DNA from: Combretum micranthum
Lineage: Eukaryota; Streptophyta; Magnoliopsida; Myrtales; Combretaceae
NCBI GenBank assembly: GCA_024138025.1
Contig: JAMXBD010000685.1
Coordinates: forward strand, 664,449 to 728,448
DNA length: 64,000 bases
Direction: 5' to 3'
Numbering within the stretch: the first letter of the stretch is position 1; each line of letters starts with the position of its first letter. This document shows positions 49,548 through 62,271 of this stretch, in pieces. Both the position numbers and the translations under genes were made by a program. The notes below the pieces were generated by a model. That model did not search any database. It worked only from the letters and a program-made list of their open reading frames with translations, and was not told where the DNA came from.

Positions 49548-50926
49548 ATCGCTAGTCTCACGAATAGCACTATTTGCTTGAAAAATGCAAACACAAAATA
49601 AGAGGGCATTTTTACATAATATTTGTAAGTTAAGCTCTACTCTCTGCTAAAAACCACCCCAAAACATTCTATATATATATATGGTTTAAAAATATAGCCA
49701 TTTATCCTCAAAAGGGCCTTCAATGGTCAAATTTAAAAGTCTCTAACGGCTAGTTTTTCAACCATCGTGCCTTAAAAGTCATTGTGTCTCAATTTTGCCC
49801 TTGACTAAGTGTGTCCTCGTCGAGCCTTAGATTTAAACTTGTCAACCTAGAGCATGTTGTCCTTGAACTTGTCGTGCATTGGATTTAGCCTTCGACCAAG
49901 TCTGTGATCTTTAATCTTGCTGAACCTAAGACTTGAGCTTGCTACACCCTAACCATTTAACACGTTGAGCCCTCAACATGACCTGCAACTAAGTTTGTGC
50001 ACATATAAATTTGTTCTTGCAAAATCTATAGAGAACAACATACGAACACAAGCACATATATGTACAATAAAGTTTAAACATATCAAAAACAAGTTTTGTT
50101 CATTAAATGTAGCTTAACTAAGTTGTAGAGCATTTGTATAATATATTTTCTCATCAAAATAAGATTGTAACCACATATGGTTCATCACACTTCACATGAT
50201 CTAACAAAAAGGAAAGTAAAAAAGGAAAAAAAAAGGGAAAATAATTCTCTTACTTCCTCTTATTCTCCCTATTGAGGATTCATATTAGTGGTAGCTGCTA
50301 CTTAAGTGAAACAAAACATTCAAAGAAGTCTATAAGGGAATAAGCAACTACATCTCAGCAAAAGGGACAAAGGTGAAAATGTATTTAAGCAAAACAAACA
50401 GGGTTATCAAAATTAATTAATGAAATACATGAACGAGCTCATGTCATCCACATGACATTGTTTAATCCATCTTAAGACTAAAGAAAAATACCCACTTTAA
50501 TATAGTTGAGGAGTTGTACGCGATGCACAATGACCATTTTCCAAATACAAGCTTGTGTAATGGACTACGTCTCCCTAAAGACTCTTTGGATGCAATTTAA
50601 TCTAACCTCACATCACCTTCTCTTGTGGCATTTAGTTCGACCTTAAGGACAGGAAAAGGTAACTTTGTCGATTCCTTAAGCTATGTTTTAATCAATGGAT
50701 TCCTAATTGAGCCCCTATATTGGTCATAATGCATGCATTTTCATGTTTTAGTTTAGTTTTTATTTAGTTTACTTGAAGGGAAATTAATAATCATAGAAAC
50801 ATGACACAACATGTAGCTCAACTACCAATCCACACAGTAGGTACAAGTACAGGCATTGCATGCAACATTGAAGTAACTTTACAATTACAACCACCAACAC
50901 ATTCTAGCCTCCAAGTAACCAACCCC

Positions 50927-50927
<1 letters not shown>
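49548..50927. other. Intergenic sequence
   Basis: No gene seen. There is a (TA)n run at about 49,671-49,681 and loosely repeated CTTGTC and GACC words at 49,790-49,990. The 67-codon frame ending in poly-Pro is a product of the adjoining C run. Confidence 0.4.

Positions 50928-50993
<66 letters not shown>
50928..50993. repeat. 66-base C homopolymer
   Basis: An uninterrupted run of C, preceded by CCCCA. Such a length is rare in plant nuclear DNA. True length is uncertain because homopolymers are error-prone in assemblies. Confidence 0.95.
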
Positions 50994-50995
<2 letters not shown>

Positions 50996-51986
50996 ATGTA
51001 TTGAAGCATTGATCATATTCACATGGACAACATGGACAATGATTGCTTAATCAATTCATAGTTCCAAATTCATCGTTGTTTGAGATTCCTATAAAGGAAT
51101 CTATATTAAGTTTTCATATAAGTACAAAAATATTATGAGTTACTCTATTCTAAATAAAATTTTTATGTTTTTGTAGTCGTTGCATCATAATATTATTGTT
51201 AAGAAATATTAGTTTATTTTCTTTATATTCATCTTACGTATGTATATATGTCGCTAGTATACATTATATTTATGGTGAATGGTTAAAAAGAGAAATCATC
51301 TTTTAGGGATAACTCCATTTACAAGTATCAACATTTCAAGTGGCTAAACAAAGAAATCAACATTTTACAAAATGAGTCAAATAAGGTATTAATAATTGAT
51401 GTGAAAGAAAATTAATTAAAATGTTACACCTTAGATGAACTTTGCAAAACATTAATATTTTATTTGATTAACTTTGTGAAGCATTGATTCTTCTTTTTAA
51501 CCACTCAAAACATTAATACATTAAATGAATTTAATCCCAAACATTGATTTCTATAATGCAATTTATCCAATATATATATCATGTATATTTGTTGCATATT
51601 CTTTACTTTAGTAAAAGTAAATGGAACCAAAATATATATAACTTAATAATTTATATAACAACTAAGAATTATTTACATAGTTTAAATTAGAAAGTAACTT
51701 GTCTATTGATATATACACATATAAGGAAAAGAAAAATAAAAACAATGTTATACATTATAATATGACAATTACTATGGGTTCTTAATAAATGTTAGAATTA
51801 AAATATCCAATCATACCTAAAAGTTTACAAGAATACATTTTGGTTGTGGAAAAGTCATCAAAAGATAATATTTTTTATAAAGCTATATAAAGTGGATTTT
51901 ACATATAAATATCTAGATTGATAATATTGGTATGGTTAGATTGATCAAATTACAATGAAAATTGATATGAATTTAGTACCTCTATA
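50994..51986. other. AT-rich intergenic sequence
   Basis: About 1 kb with no gene or element border recognised. Confidence 0.4.
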
Positions 51987-51999
51987 ATTAGTACATAAG

Positions 52000-52281
52000 G
52001 TTAATGTTATGAATGGTACCTGAGTTTTGAAAAATATATATTTAGATACATGAACTTTGAAATGGATAAATTTAGTACTTAATCAATTTAGTAAATCAAA
52101 AAACTTTTCGTGTACGCTAACCGTACCTTCGTCAATTTCATTTAGGTACTAAATTGATTAACTTCAAAGTTTTCCAAATACTAAATTGATCAGTTTCAAA
52201 GTTCAAATATTAAATTGATCAATTTCAAAATTCAAGTAACTAATTGCATAGTTTATCAAAGTTTAGGTACCAACATTATCC
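52000..52281. mobile_element. 282-bp MITE with terminal inverted repeats and long TSD
   Basis: The left end GTTAATGTTATGAATGGTACCTG and the complement of the right end, GGATAATGTTGGTACCTAAAC, are imperfect inverted repeats of about 26-30 bp. The 13-mer ATTAGTACATAAG stands on both sides (51,987-51,999 and 52,282-52,294). The interior repeats TAAATTGATCA and TTTCAAAGTTCAA several times. A 9-13-bp TSD suggests a Mutator-type origin. Non-coding. Confidence 0.8.
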
Positions 52282-52294
52282 ATTAGTACATAAG

Positions 52295-53953
52295 TGTCTT
52301 TTAATTATAATAATTGTTCTAAATAGTAAGAGAAAAGGTCTTATTCCATAAAAATTATTACAAAAGCATATAACATGTCATTATTATTTTAATTCATAAT
52401 AAAAATACACATATGTGCTTATAAATAAATTGAGACCACTGTAGACATGTCTTCTTTTCATAAAAAAAAAAATAGTTTATTTTGTTTTAGTTTTATCTTA
52501 TTTTATTCGGACAATGGAATTTAAGATGAGCATGAAATGGTAAAATTTGCACTTAGATGTCAAAATCGCATGCACATGACTTAGAGATTAGGGAAGTTTC
52601 AATTCTCTTTACTTTTTCTCTTTCTTATCGTTTATTTTGATTTTATGTATATTGGTAACAATGTATATATTTAAGTGTATGAAAGGGGTTAAGATATTAT
52701 TTGAATTACAATTTGAAAATGTAAAAGCAATTGACATATTAAACTTCTTTTACTTATCTCTTGCAAAGATTTTTTTTATGTATCAAATTGGAATTTACTA
52801 GGTATTATAAACAATTTTATATTGGTTTGCACTTAAGTGAGAAGCAACTTTTGGGGTAAATTTTTTAACGTTTTCATGAATTTTTGGTTAATGTGACATT
52901 TTTACACTTTACTAGAGTTAAATAGTGAAATTTGGTTTAAGGTTTAGTTTCTTATTATTTAAACTTTAACTTAGGATTAGTATTTATATTGTTGATTGAG
53001 ATCTAAGAGAAACATGGCTATGTACACATGCACTACATGTCTACATGGGAACTTAATTTGCATTAGCTAGAGGAAGAATGCCTTGAGAACACGGCTATAT
53101 TTTCTAGTCATGCACTTGCCCTACTGGTTATGAATTTTGCATGAGTCCTTTTATATATGTAGTTGTGATGTGGCCATACAAACACACACATAGAGGAGTC
53201 ATCAAGGAAGAAAAGAAATCATACTCACCTAGGACAATTGCAAGGGAATTTTTCTCATCATCATGTTTAGTTGTGATTTGATTGTTGACTTCCTCTACAT
53301 GATAATAGTATGGTCTTTTTATATTTGTATCCAGACTTAGAAACCCTAAAGTTTCTATGTAAACTTTGTTTTTATTCAAGTTTAATGAAGTTTTTATTTC
53401 TCCTAATTCAATTATGTGTGCTCTTATGTTATCAAATCTTTATTGGAATATATTGCTTCAAAGTTTGATATTATACATATAAATTGAGAAATCATATGTG
53501 CAATTAGATTAGTGTAAATGCTAGAGATAGGAAGACATAAATCTAGGGTCAAACCTAATAGTAAAATTTATATAATGACAATGCAAAGGCTTTGATTAAA
53601 AAGAAACTCCAATTAATCAACGTAACTTAGGTGCTAGTAATCTTGAGCGAGATATTAATACAATTAAGTAATGCCCACCTTAGAAGAATACCAAAGTAGA
53701 ATTAACTTATCTTTAATTGGTTACATGTTTAATTTAGGATTAACAATGTCTAGATACTACTTTCTCTTGCACTTTTTATATTAGATATTGTTTTTACTTC
53801 TTGTCATTTTAGTTTGTTAATCAAAACTTTCAATTTGATTCATCACTACGATTCACTTGTTAGATAATAAGGTATTGATTAATACTAGTACTTGCATTCC
53901 CTATGGGCTCAATCTAGTCTTAAGAGCACTTAATAGTAGAAAATACTATTTTG
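52295..53953. other. Intergenic sequence, possible LTR remnant at its right end
   Basis: 53,590-53,940 resembles the 3' part of an Athila-type LTR (for example CTTGCATTCCCTATGGGCTC near 53,891), comparable to 31.9-32.3 kb. No borders were found. The rest shows no gene. Confidence 0.35.
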
Positions 53954-56086
53954 TTTTAAAAATAGGCAAATTACACCAGAAAGTTACAACATTTGGAGGT
54001 AAGTTCATTTTAGATAATAACTCGAAAATTCCAAAAGAGATTACAATGTTTAGTGAGTACATTTATTTTTAGTAATAACATTTGGAAGTAAGTTCATTTT
54101 AAGTTACAACGTTTAGAGAAGTAGACCCAATTGAGGTCACCACTAGTACGTGTCAACAAGAGAATGTTTAATTAAAACTCAATAATTCCTTCTTTTAAGG
54201 CCTCATTGACATGTATCTGTAAACCCCAGAAATTTTTCACACTAGTACACGACTCTAAAATAGAAAGCATGAACTAATTAGTAAACCTAGAATCTAATAA
54301 AAACCTAAGAATAGATCAATAACTTGAATTTGGCTGGGTTAGGATCTAAAAGCCGAATAAAGAACTTCTTTGATGCTAATTGATATCAAAAACGAGATTT
54401 CCTATCTTGAACTGATAATTCAAGATATGATTAAAGGAAACCCAAATTTTCAAACCCCGAAGCTTGTCATACAAATAGAATAGATAGAAAAATATAAATA
54501 TAGAGATTAAATGACTACTATTGAACTCAACAATTACTTGAAACTAGAACAATGAGTAGTAATGAGCCTATACATGGATTTAAACCCTAAATTCAAGATT
54601 CCTAGATAGTATTAAACATTATTAATAAGATTTCATAGTAGGTATCAAAAATCGAAGATATATAGATAATTTAGGTTATATATCAAATGCGATATTGAGT
54701 AGTTAACCAACTACGCTTATAGATAGGAAATGATAACCTAAAGATAAATCGTTAGGATTATAAATACACAATAAAAACATAAATAGATGTATAACTAAAG
54801 ATCTAGACTCCAAATAAATATTTGAATCACACCATTGTTCTAATTAGGGTTTTCTTAAGCTATTGGAGCCTAAAACAAAAATTGACCTAATAAGCTTAGG
54901 AAAACTTAATCGCGGGAGTAAAATTCTAAAAACAATTAACCGTGTAAACTTCAAACTTAAAGTTGTATTGTTTGATAAACTAAACATTTTGTAGAATTCT
55001 ATAAAAATATTTTTGGACAAAAACTCTCAAATATTAGCTAATTTGTACCCAATTAACGTAATAAACTACTAGAAAATATAGATAAATATTAGTATATACA
55101 TACACTTGCAGGATCGGTTTCAAGACGTATAAATGTAGGGTTTGGATTTCCTTGAGAGTTGAGAACCGAAATTTGCTTGAAATTTGTCTAAATAATGCAT
55201 AAAAGGTCAACAAAATTCAACACACAACCAAATCAAACAGTGCCAACTCAACCCCTCGTTAATGACAGTAAAACAACTGGTAAAACAGTGTGCAAGTGTG
55301 GAGAAATCGGATGCAAATTGTCGAAGGAAATGCTCCAACCGTCTTCTTCTTTTTCTCTTCTATATATATACATCTTTAAGCTTCATAATGGATAAACAAA
55401 CAAACACCAATCACTCCCAAATTTTCCAGATCAAAACAACTCCTAAATAGTAGCCAAAACTGTCATGCCCCATAGGAGTATCCTAAACGTAACAGTCCGC
55501 CACATACTATATAAGACTCTCGAATTACTATCCGAGCCCTTCGGGAGTCTTGTATAGATGTAAAGCGTCTCTTTACGATAATAGAATACGCTATTCAATG
55601 GAGTTAAGAAGTTTAATGTGGCATTCGATAGTAGATAATAATCAAAACACATACTAAAGTTAGAAAGTCTAAGGGGCATTCCCCCGCAAAAGATATTAAG
55701 GTCCATTACAGTCATCCAGAGTCTTTTAGTTTCCTGTGGAAGTCTAAACAAAACCGAAATAAACTTCTAAGGGAAACTCCTAGCTCCGGTACCTGAGTTG
55801 TAGCCTGCCTTGGCCTAAGCCAAATGAATTCGTGCTACAACAAGTAAAAACTATAGGGGCGTAAGCTAACTAGCTTAGTGAGTGAAAACTTCCATATCGC
55901 AATTAAGACATAACATTCAACCAAGTGATTATTCAACCAAGTGAAGTGCAACAAACACGTGAATTCAACAAACATATGACCAGGCAAAAATCATATGTGG
56001 ATGGACTTGCGCCCTCCATCCCAGGTTAGTAGATTAACGAATCCTGCGGTACTATACCATTTAAGCTCATGATCAACTGAATAATA

Positions 56087-56179
56087 ATTCGTTTTATGGA
56101 TAATGATTAACCAACATATTCGTTTTATGGATCACGATTAATCAACATATTCGTTTTATGGATCACGAAAAACCAACAA
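56087..56179. repeat. Minisatellite, 31-bp unit x 3
   Basis: Three units begin ATTCGTTTTATGGAT; the second and third continue CACGA. The array adjoins the reversed GCGCCCTCCATCC-type block (about 56,009), the same slot as in the other LTRs. Confidence 0.85.
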
Positions 56180-58067
56180 ATGCTAATGCTCCATCCCCAT
56201 CGCGATATGAATGAGCTCAAATTTATATTGAATGTCTAATAATCGATTAATCCAATTCTTTTAGGTGGCCAAGCAATTCGCAGACAATCCATTCTAGCTC
56301 CTCTCTATTCAAGCAATGAATTATCACCCGGCTTCGATATTCTGTAAGTTCAACTTCACTATCAACAGCAGGCAATTATAATTCCCCAACTAACCCCATC
56401 ATGCATAATCGTTCTTTTTATCTTTACTTAGCAACTAGTGCAACTATCATTACAATCACGAGCAATAATCGAAATTGGAAGTGATACTCACTCGGCCATG
56501 GTATGGGTCTCTTAGTAATAATAGTCGGGTGGTAGGGTATCGTTGTTCTCAAGATCACCTACCAAATAAGAATAACCTAATAAGAATCTCATCACTTAAC
56601 TAATTCAAACTATACATCTAAACTAAACAAAATCGTGATTCTCGCTATTTGCGGAAGTTCCAACTTAAAACGGCCATAACTTGGTCATTTTAACTCGAAA
56701 TTTCGCAAATTTTATATCAATTTCTATCTACTTCGAAAGATCTATCTATTTCTATTATTAACTCCAAGTTTTGAAAGCATTTAGGTCACTGAACAGAGGG
56801 ATCAGATCTGTTCTGTAACTTTTCCATTTCCGAAAAATTGTTTTGCACTTAATCAAAATGTATCTAGTTGATGATTCATGTCTAGATAAAATATGAATGA
56901 ATTCCTAATATGAATGTCATGTAATGAGTTCAATATATGCACGATCTTAATGAAAATTTTAAGAACTCCTAATTATTACAAGACTCCACAATAGTTACTT
57001 CTTAAAAATCCATTTTTCCAATTTTGCATCTCCTAGTTATTTTGGGATTTCATTCTTAGAATTTACTTGTTATCTAAATAAAAATGAGCCTTCATCATCT
57101 ATATTATCCAAGACCTTCATTTCTACATAAAAATTTACATTCTTCACTTTGCAAGTATGTTTCTAAATAAGCTTTCCACAAAAATCCGAATTTTGGAAAA
57201 ATTCATTTCTTGCATATTTCCTTTGAGAAAACTTGTTCAGTGCATCAAAATTTAAAGCTTTACTATATCTATTGCCTAAAGACTTCATTTAACACATAAA
57301 ACATGCAATTTGAGCTTAAATACTAGGTGATTACATATGCATCATCTCAAATTACGAATTTGACAAATTGATCACTAACTCAAAATTTTCCATCTTAATT
57401 CCACTACTTGTTTTACACATTACTCATACCTAAACTCATTTCAACTTGTAAAAATCATTCCTTAGAGATACCTATTACATATACCTTTCATTTCTCATGT
57501 AAATATATGAGTTTCAAAGTGGTTTCAAGGGTTTTTAAAATAGGTCTTGAAGTTCATCCGAATTTCTCACTAAACATTTCTAACAAAAATCTTTTCTTTT
57601 CAAGTTCCTTGTCTTATATTCATAAAGATCTACTATCTAACACATTTATATATGCAAGACTAAGCTTTTATGATCATTAATGCATGAAAACACAAAATAC
57701 TCACATGAACATGAATGTCAAGAAAAAATGAATGTCTCAACACTAGATCTACAACTTATAGTGCATAAACATGAGTTCAAAGACATGAACATAAATTTTT
57801 CATGCAAGATCCCTACTTTTACATGCATGAACATAATATTACTTCAACAAAAACTCATTAAACACAAGATCTACTTCTTGTGATGGCTTGATATTCTTGT
57901 ATTAGTATTTTCGTATCCCTAGCATTTGCTTATTGGGATCTAAGGTGGAAAACACACAAGAATGGTCTTACCATTACAAGACTATGTGTAATAGAAAGGC
58001 TAGGAGTCATCACCTAAAAGATGATTTGAAGAAGAAAAGAAGATGAAATGAATTGTGTGTGTGAGTG

Positions 58068-58069
<2 letters not shown>

Positions 58070-58115
<46 letters not shown>
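58070..58115. repeat. 46-base G homopolymer inside an LTR
   Basis: An unbroken G run, followed by TT and six more G. The length may be unreliable in the assembly. On the LTR's sense strand this is a C run. Confidence 0.95.
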
Positions 58116-58117
<2 letters not shown>

Positions 58118-59934
58118 GGGGGGTTATGTGGCTTGGTCACAGTAAGAAGAAGAATGGAGAGAGTTTTTCAACTTTCAAAAATTTTGGAAGAGTGAAAATG
58201 AAGAGAGAGAGAGAAAATGAGCTTATATATTAAATGAATTATGGTTTAGTTATAATAAAAGAAGCAAAAATAAAACAAAAAGAGGGGAATTAGGGAGGGG
58301 TTGCGCCGGTCATACAAGAGGGAGTGAGAGAGAGAGATTTGAATGTGATATATTTTGTAATTTAAGTAATAAAATGTAATAATTAATTAGAAAACAAAAT
58401 TTTCTTGGAAAATAAAATATAATGAGTAGTTGTAAGGATGTAAGAATAGGGTATGGGTAGTGTGTAGTGTAGGTTGTACTTGTGAATAGTGGTAAATAGT
58501 AGACAAGACATCTACTTTACCGGTAGTAAAGAAAATATGGGAAAAAGGCTATAACTGTAATTTTTATAGCCCAGAAAATTATAAAATTTATATTTTTGAA
58601 ATCCTTATAAAATTTTGGTTCTAATGAATATTCCAGAATATTTTTTTGAGTTTCTAGTCTCGGGGCTCGTTTTTCCGTAATTGAGCTCGGGAAGGCCCGG
58701 AATAGAAATTTTTCCAAAATTAAAACTTTTTAAGGTTTGAAATGTATTTTAAAACAATAATTCACATTAATTTATTTTATAAAACTTTTTTTGTTATGAA
58801 ACCGAAGGAAAGCCGAATTTAGGGTTTCTAGGCTTCTCTCACTAAGCGTGAACTAGACCAATTTAGGGTTTTGCTTTACGATTCCCGAAGTTTATTCGAC
58901 TACTAAGAATACCGGGGTTTAAAAAAATGACCTAAAAACATAAATCAAATCGCTCTAATTATCCCAGTTCGAATCAAGAAGAAAATCCTACGAAAAAGAC
59001 GTTTAAATTGGTGTCAAGGCAAGTTGTTGTATTTTGATTTTTTTAAAAAAAAACAAGGATTAGAACTGACTTCTGATGATCATAGGATCACAACCAACCC
59101 AAGAACAAGCTTCGAATTTCATTGGACAGGCTTGAGTAAGGTAATTTTCGAAAACCCTAATTACACCATGTTAATCCGAAAACCATGAATCATATTGTTG
59201 TTTTGAGTTGATATAGATGTAGTAAAACATTGTAGGAACTCATAGAAATCAATTGGAGAGGTTTCTAACGTCGGATTCCAGTCGAAATTGGTCGAGCTCA
59301 TTAGAGAAGACGATGAACAGTACTTCCCCCGATGAGCACAGGAGGAACACGGGCGTGTTCCACCCCGTGTACCTTTCGGCTTTCACTTTTTATAATTTTT
59401 TTTTAAAAACCGAAATGATTAAATTAAATAATGTAAATAATTAATATTATAAATATTTTTAGTATTGTTATTATTATGTTATTTATTTTATGTATTATTA
59501 AGAGTATTATTATATGTTGGTAATATAATATTAAAATTATTGAAAATTAAGTTTAAAATTAAAATTTTTTCTGTATTAATAAATATATAGTATTTAAGTT
59601 ATATAATGATTATTGACATAAGTATTATGGATTAGTAATATTAACTTTATCAGAAAGGATTATTAGTGATATAAATCACTAATTATTAATTTAATTTTAA
59701 GTCCATTAAGCTTTACAACTATAGTTGTTAATATTTATAATATCATTAAAAATACTTAAATTAATAATATTTCTAGAATTATTTTTTTTTAGCTATTATT
59801 ACATGTAATATTTATAATTAAAACTCAAAAGTTAAGTTCAAAGCTATTTTAATTTAAATTATATGATGAAGATTACAAGTATTTATTATATGAAAAAAAT
59901 TATTATTATGATCATTGTACTTGTTTTAATATTA

Positions 59935-60060
59935 TTATATTATTATTATTATTATTATTATATTATTATCATCTCATCATTTCCGTAATTATTATTATTA
60001 CTAATATTATTGTTGTTACCGTAATTGTTGTGTTGTTGTGTTATTATTTATTATTATTAT
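59935..60060. repeat. (ATT)n-rich microsatellite tract
   Basis: Interrupted ATT/TTA repeats within the AT-rich part of the outer LTR. Confidence 0.75.
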
Positions 60061-61948
60061 ATATTATGCGGCCAAAAGATAAAATTATTGACATTTTTGA
60101 AATAATGTTTAAATTCATCAAATCTTAATGTTACTAATTGTATTATTATTAGTATAGATGGATCTAATATGTTTTACAAGAAAAGTTAGATGTATAGTAA
60201 TTATCAAATATTTATTAAATACATACCTATAAACAAATGGATAACAATGGAAATCTAAATAGTCTGAATTTAGGAATATAGATATCTTTTTATTATGAGA
60301 AAATTATAAAAATAATCGAAAGAAAACAACAGTTCTAAACAATAATAACTATGAAAGTGAACTAACTAAATTGTCAAATTCCTTAATACCCGCTTGATAG
60401 TATAAGTATCAAACAAAATCAAACCAAACAGCTTGAAAATAAATATGGACTAATACTCGATTATCTTAAGATCTCCAAAGAACTAATATAGTAATTGAAC
60501 GAAAACCCAGCAGCAAGATAGGATACTTAAACACTCATAGGAGTTTAATCATATAGTTTATGTGTCATTGATGGATATATTAATCATCTCAATAGGTAAC
60601 TTAGGTACTTGTGAGGTTTTTCCTAACGGCTACTACGATTGACCGATATGAGCAGGTGAGTGACTTAGTCTTATTACATTGTATGTGCTTGTAACTTAAA
60701 GAACCATAAAGAAAAGATAATAAATTGAGTGTATTAATTGGGTTTATGGGAACTGTTTGTTGTATGAGACATTGATTGCCAAGTCACTCTAATAATAATA
60801 ACAACATAATTATGTATGATTATATTACTTACGTAACATGATTGAATGTCTGTACATTGGTTGATCGCCTTCAATTAAATTAATACTACTGGTACCATAA
60901 AGGCAATTGTACATGCATTGCATATTTTGCATAAAGTAGCATTTGAGTAAGTGATAGCCTATTACGTGTTAGTATTTCGGATCTCTGGTAATGCTTGGTT
61001 TATCTAAGCAAGACAGTTATTAGTTAATCGCAAGATTACCTTTGTTTTGTCGATACCATAAGAACTAAATAGTAAATGAAGGACGCTGCTTATGGTATTG
61101 CTTGGAAATGACTAACACTTAGTGGAGTTTCTAAAGCTAAAACAGGAAATGAATGTTAGACAATAAATTCAAAGAGGTAATTAAATTGAGCATTATTGTT
61201 TCCTAAAAGCTTAAGTCTCTCCTAGGTAGGTAGGCCATAGATTGTGATCCTTCAACCCCGATGAGAGGGCGTAAATCTTCATCATGTTTGGATTTTAGGT
61301 TATCTAGGCTTGTATTTGTACATATATTTGATTGATACATTTCATATGATTGTTAAATAACTTGTGTGTTATGTAATAAGTTCTGGTTATTCACTGAGCT
61401 CATGGTTTAAGCTCGCAATCCAACAGTCCTTTCAGGTTCACATTGCGACCTTGGCTCATTACTACCAGGAGCATGGTCCCGGTAAGAATTTAGAAGCTGA
61501 AAGCTTAAGGAATAGTATATGATAAGATTATATTTCTTTTTTAGTTGCAAGTATCTGCATTAGAAACTTCAGTTATGTATTTGAAGGATTTTATAGAAAT
61601 GTTATGGTTTGTAATATTTTTATTTTTCACAAGCATGGGATGACAGTTATTACTAATTTATGTTTTATATATACTTATCCTTCTTATCAAAGCAACTAAA
61701 AGATCCTGTTTATTGAAAATATGTCATTCTCAGAGGTAAGAGTAAAAATATTCAAGTGTATCTTGTTTACTACTACTAGGGTATCCTCAGAGCATGACAG
61801 TATCAATAAGAGAAATATTAAATTAAATCTCAGAAAATACTTTTCCAAATATTGGGAACTTCTTTGAACCTTTCGAAACATTGTGGCCTAAAATGAACTT
61901 AACCTCAAATGTTATAACATTCTAGTGTAATTTACCCTTTTAAAAATA

Positions 61949-62271
61949 GCTGAATTAGCATATCAGTCATTGCAAATTACAACCATATGATATGAAGCTC
62001 CATTAGTTTTATAGATTAGGTTGCTTAAGCACATGATGAATGGAAAGAAGTTTGAAAGTTATGGAGATATTACTTTGGGAGTTGTTATTTGTTTCCATAA
62101 TTGTTCCTTGCATCTTATATTTGATCTTAGAAAATTATTGACCATACAAAATTTTAAGATTCAAGTTAAATATTCTTTAAGAGAGAGATTTTGATGTAAT
62201 TAATACCTCAAGAAAAAAAAAATGCGAATCATGCTTCAAATGTGTCAATTAAAGAACCTTGAGTAGATTTG
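61949..62271. other. Short intergenic spacer
   Basis: About 320 bp between the MITE and the copia LTR. No feature was recognised apart from an A run at about 62,214. Confidence 0.4.

Larger units (their letters stand above)
55461..58923 (-). mobile_element. Solo gypsy LTR, 3,463 bp, minus orientation, innermost layer
   Basis: The plus strand opens TGTCATGCCCC (LTR end reversed) and closes ...ACCGGGGTTTAAA, where GGGGTTTACA is expected. Flanking 5-mers AAAAC (55,456-55,460) and AAAAT (58,924-58,928) differ by one base. All family blocks are present in reverse order, including the island at 56,645-56,734 and a 31-bp minisatellite. The insertion lies within the first third of the outer LTR. Confidence 0.8.
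54218..61799 (+). mobile_element. Solo gypsy LTR (about 4.1 kb without insert) inserted in the MITE
   Basis: It starts TGTAAACCCCAG and ends ...TATCCTCAGAGCATGACA, with perfect 5-bp duplications GTATC at 54,213-54,217 and 61,800-61,804. It carries the block TACGATTGACCGATATG (60,624), GAGGGCGTAAATC (61,265) and CACTGAGCTCATGG (61,393). It contains ACGGGCGTGTTCCACCCCGTG at about 59,350, a phrase found in many plant gypsy LTRs. Long AT-only stretches including (ATT)n lie at 59,935-60,060. It is split by the minus-strand LTR at 55,461-58,923. Confidence 0.85.
53965..61937. mobile_element. Mutator-type MITE (386 bp without inserts), outermost layer of a three-level nest
   Basis: The left arm (53,965-54,217) starts GGCAAATTACACCAGAA and the right arm (61,805-61,937) ends in the complement of GGGTAAATTACACTAGAA. 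The inverted repeat runs about 50 bp, through GGTAAGTTCATTTTAG. Flanking direct repeats TTTTAAAAATA (11 bp) lie at 53,954-53,964 and 61,938-61,948. Removing the LTR at 54,218-61,799 and one TSD copy leaves 386 bp. Non-coding and non-autonomous. Confidence 0.82.

Noticed and set aside
50801..51009. Open frames encoding poly-Pro or poly-Gly
   Set aside because: They are translations of the C homopolymer.
58048..58233. Gly-rich open frame
   Set aside because: It is a translation of the G homopolymer inside an LTR.
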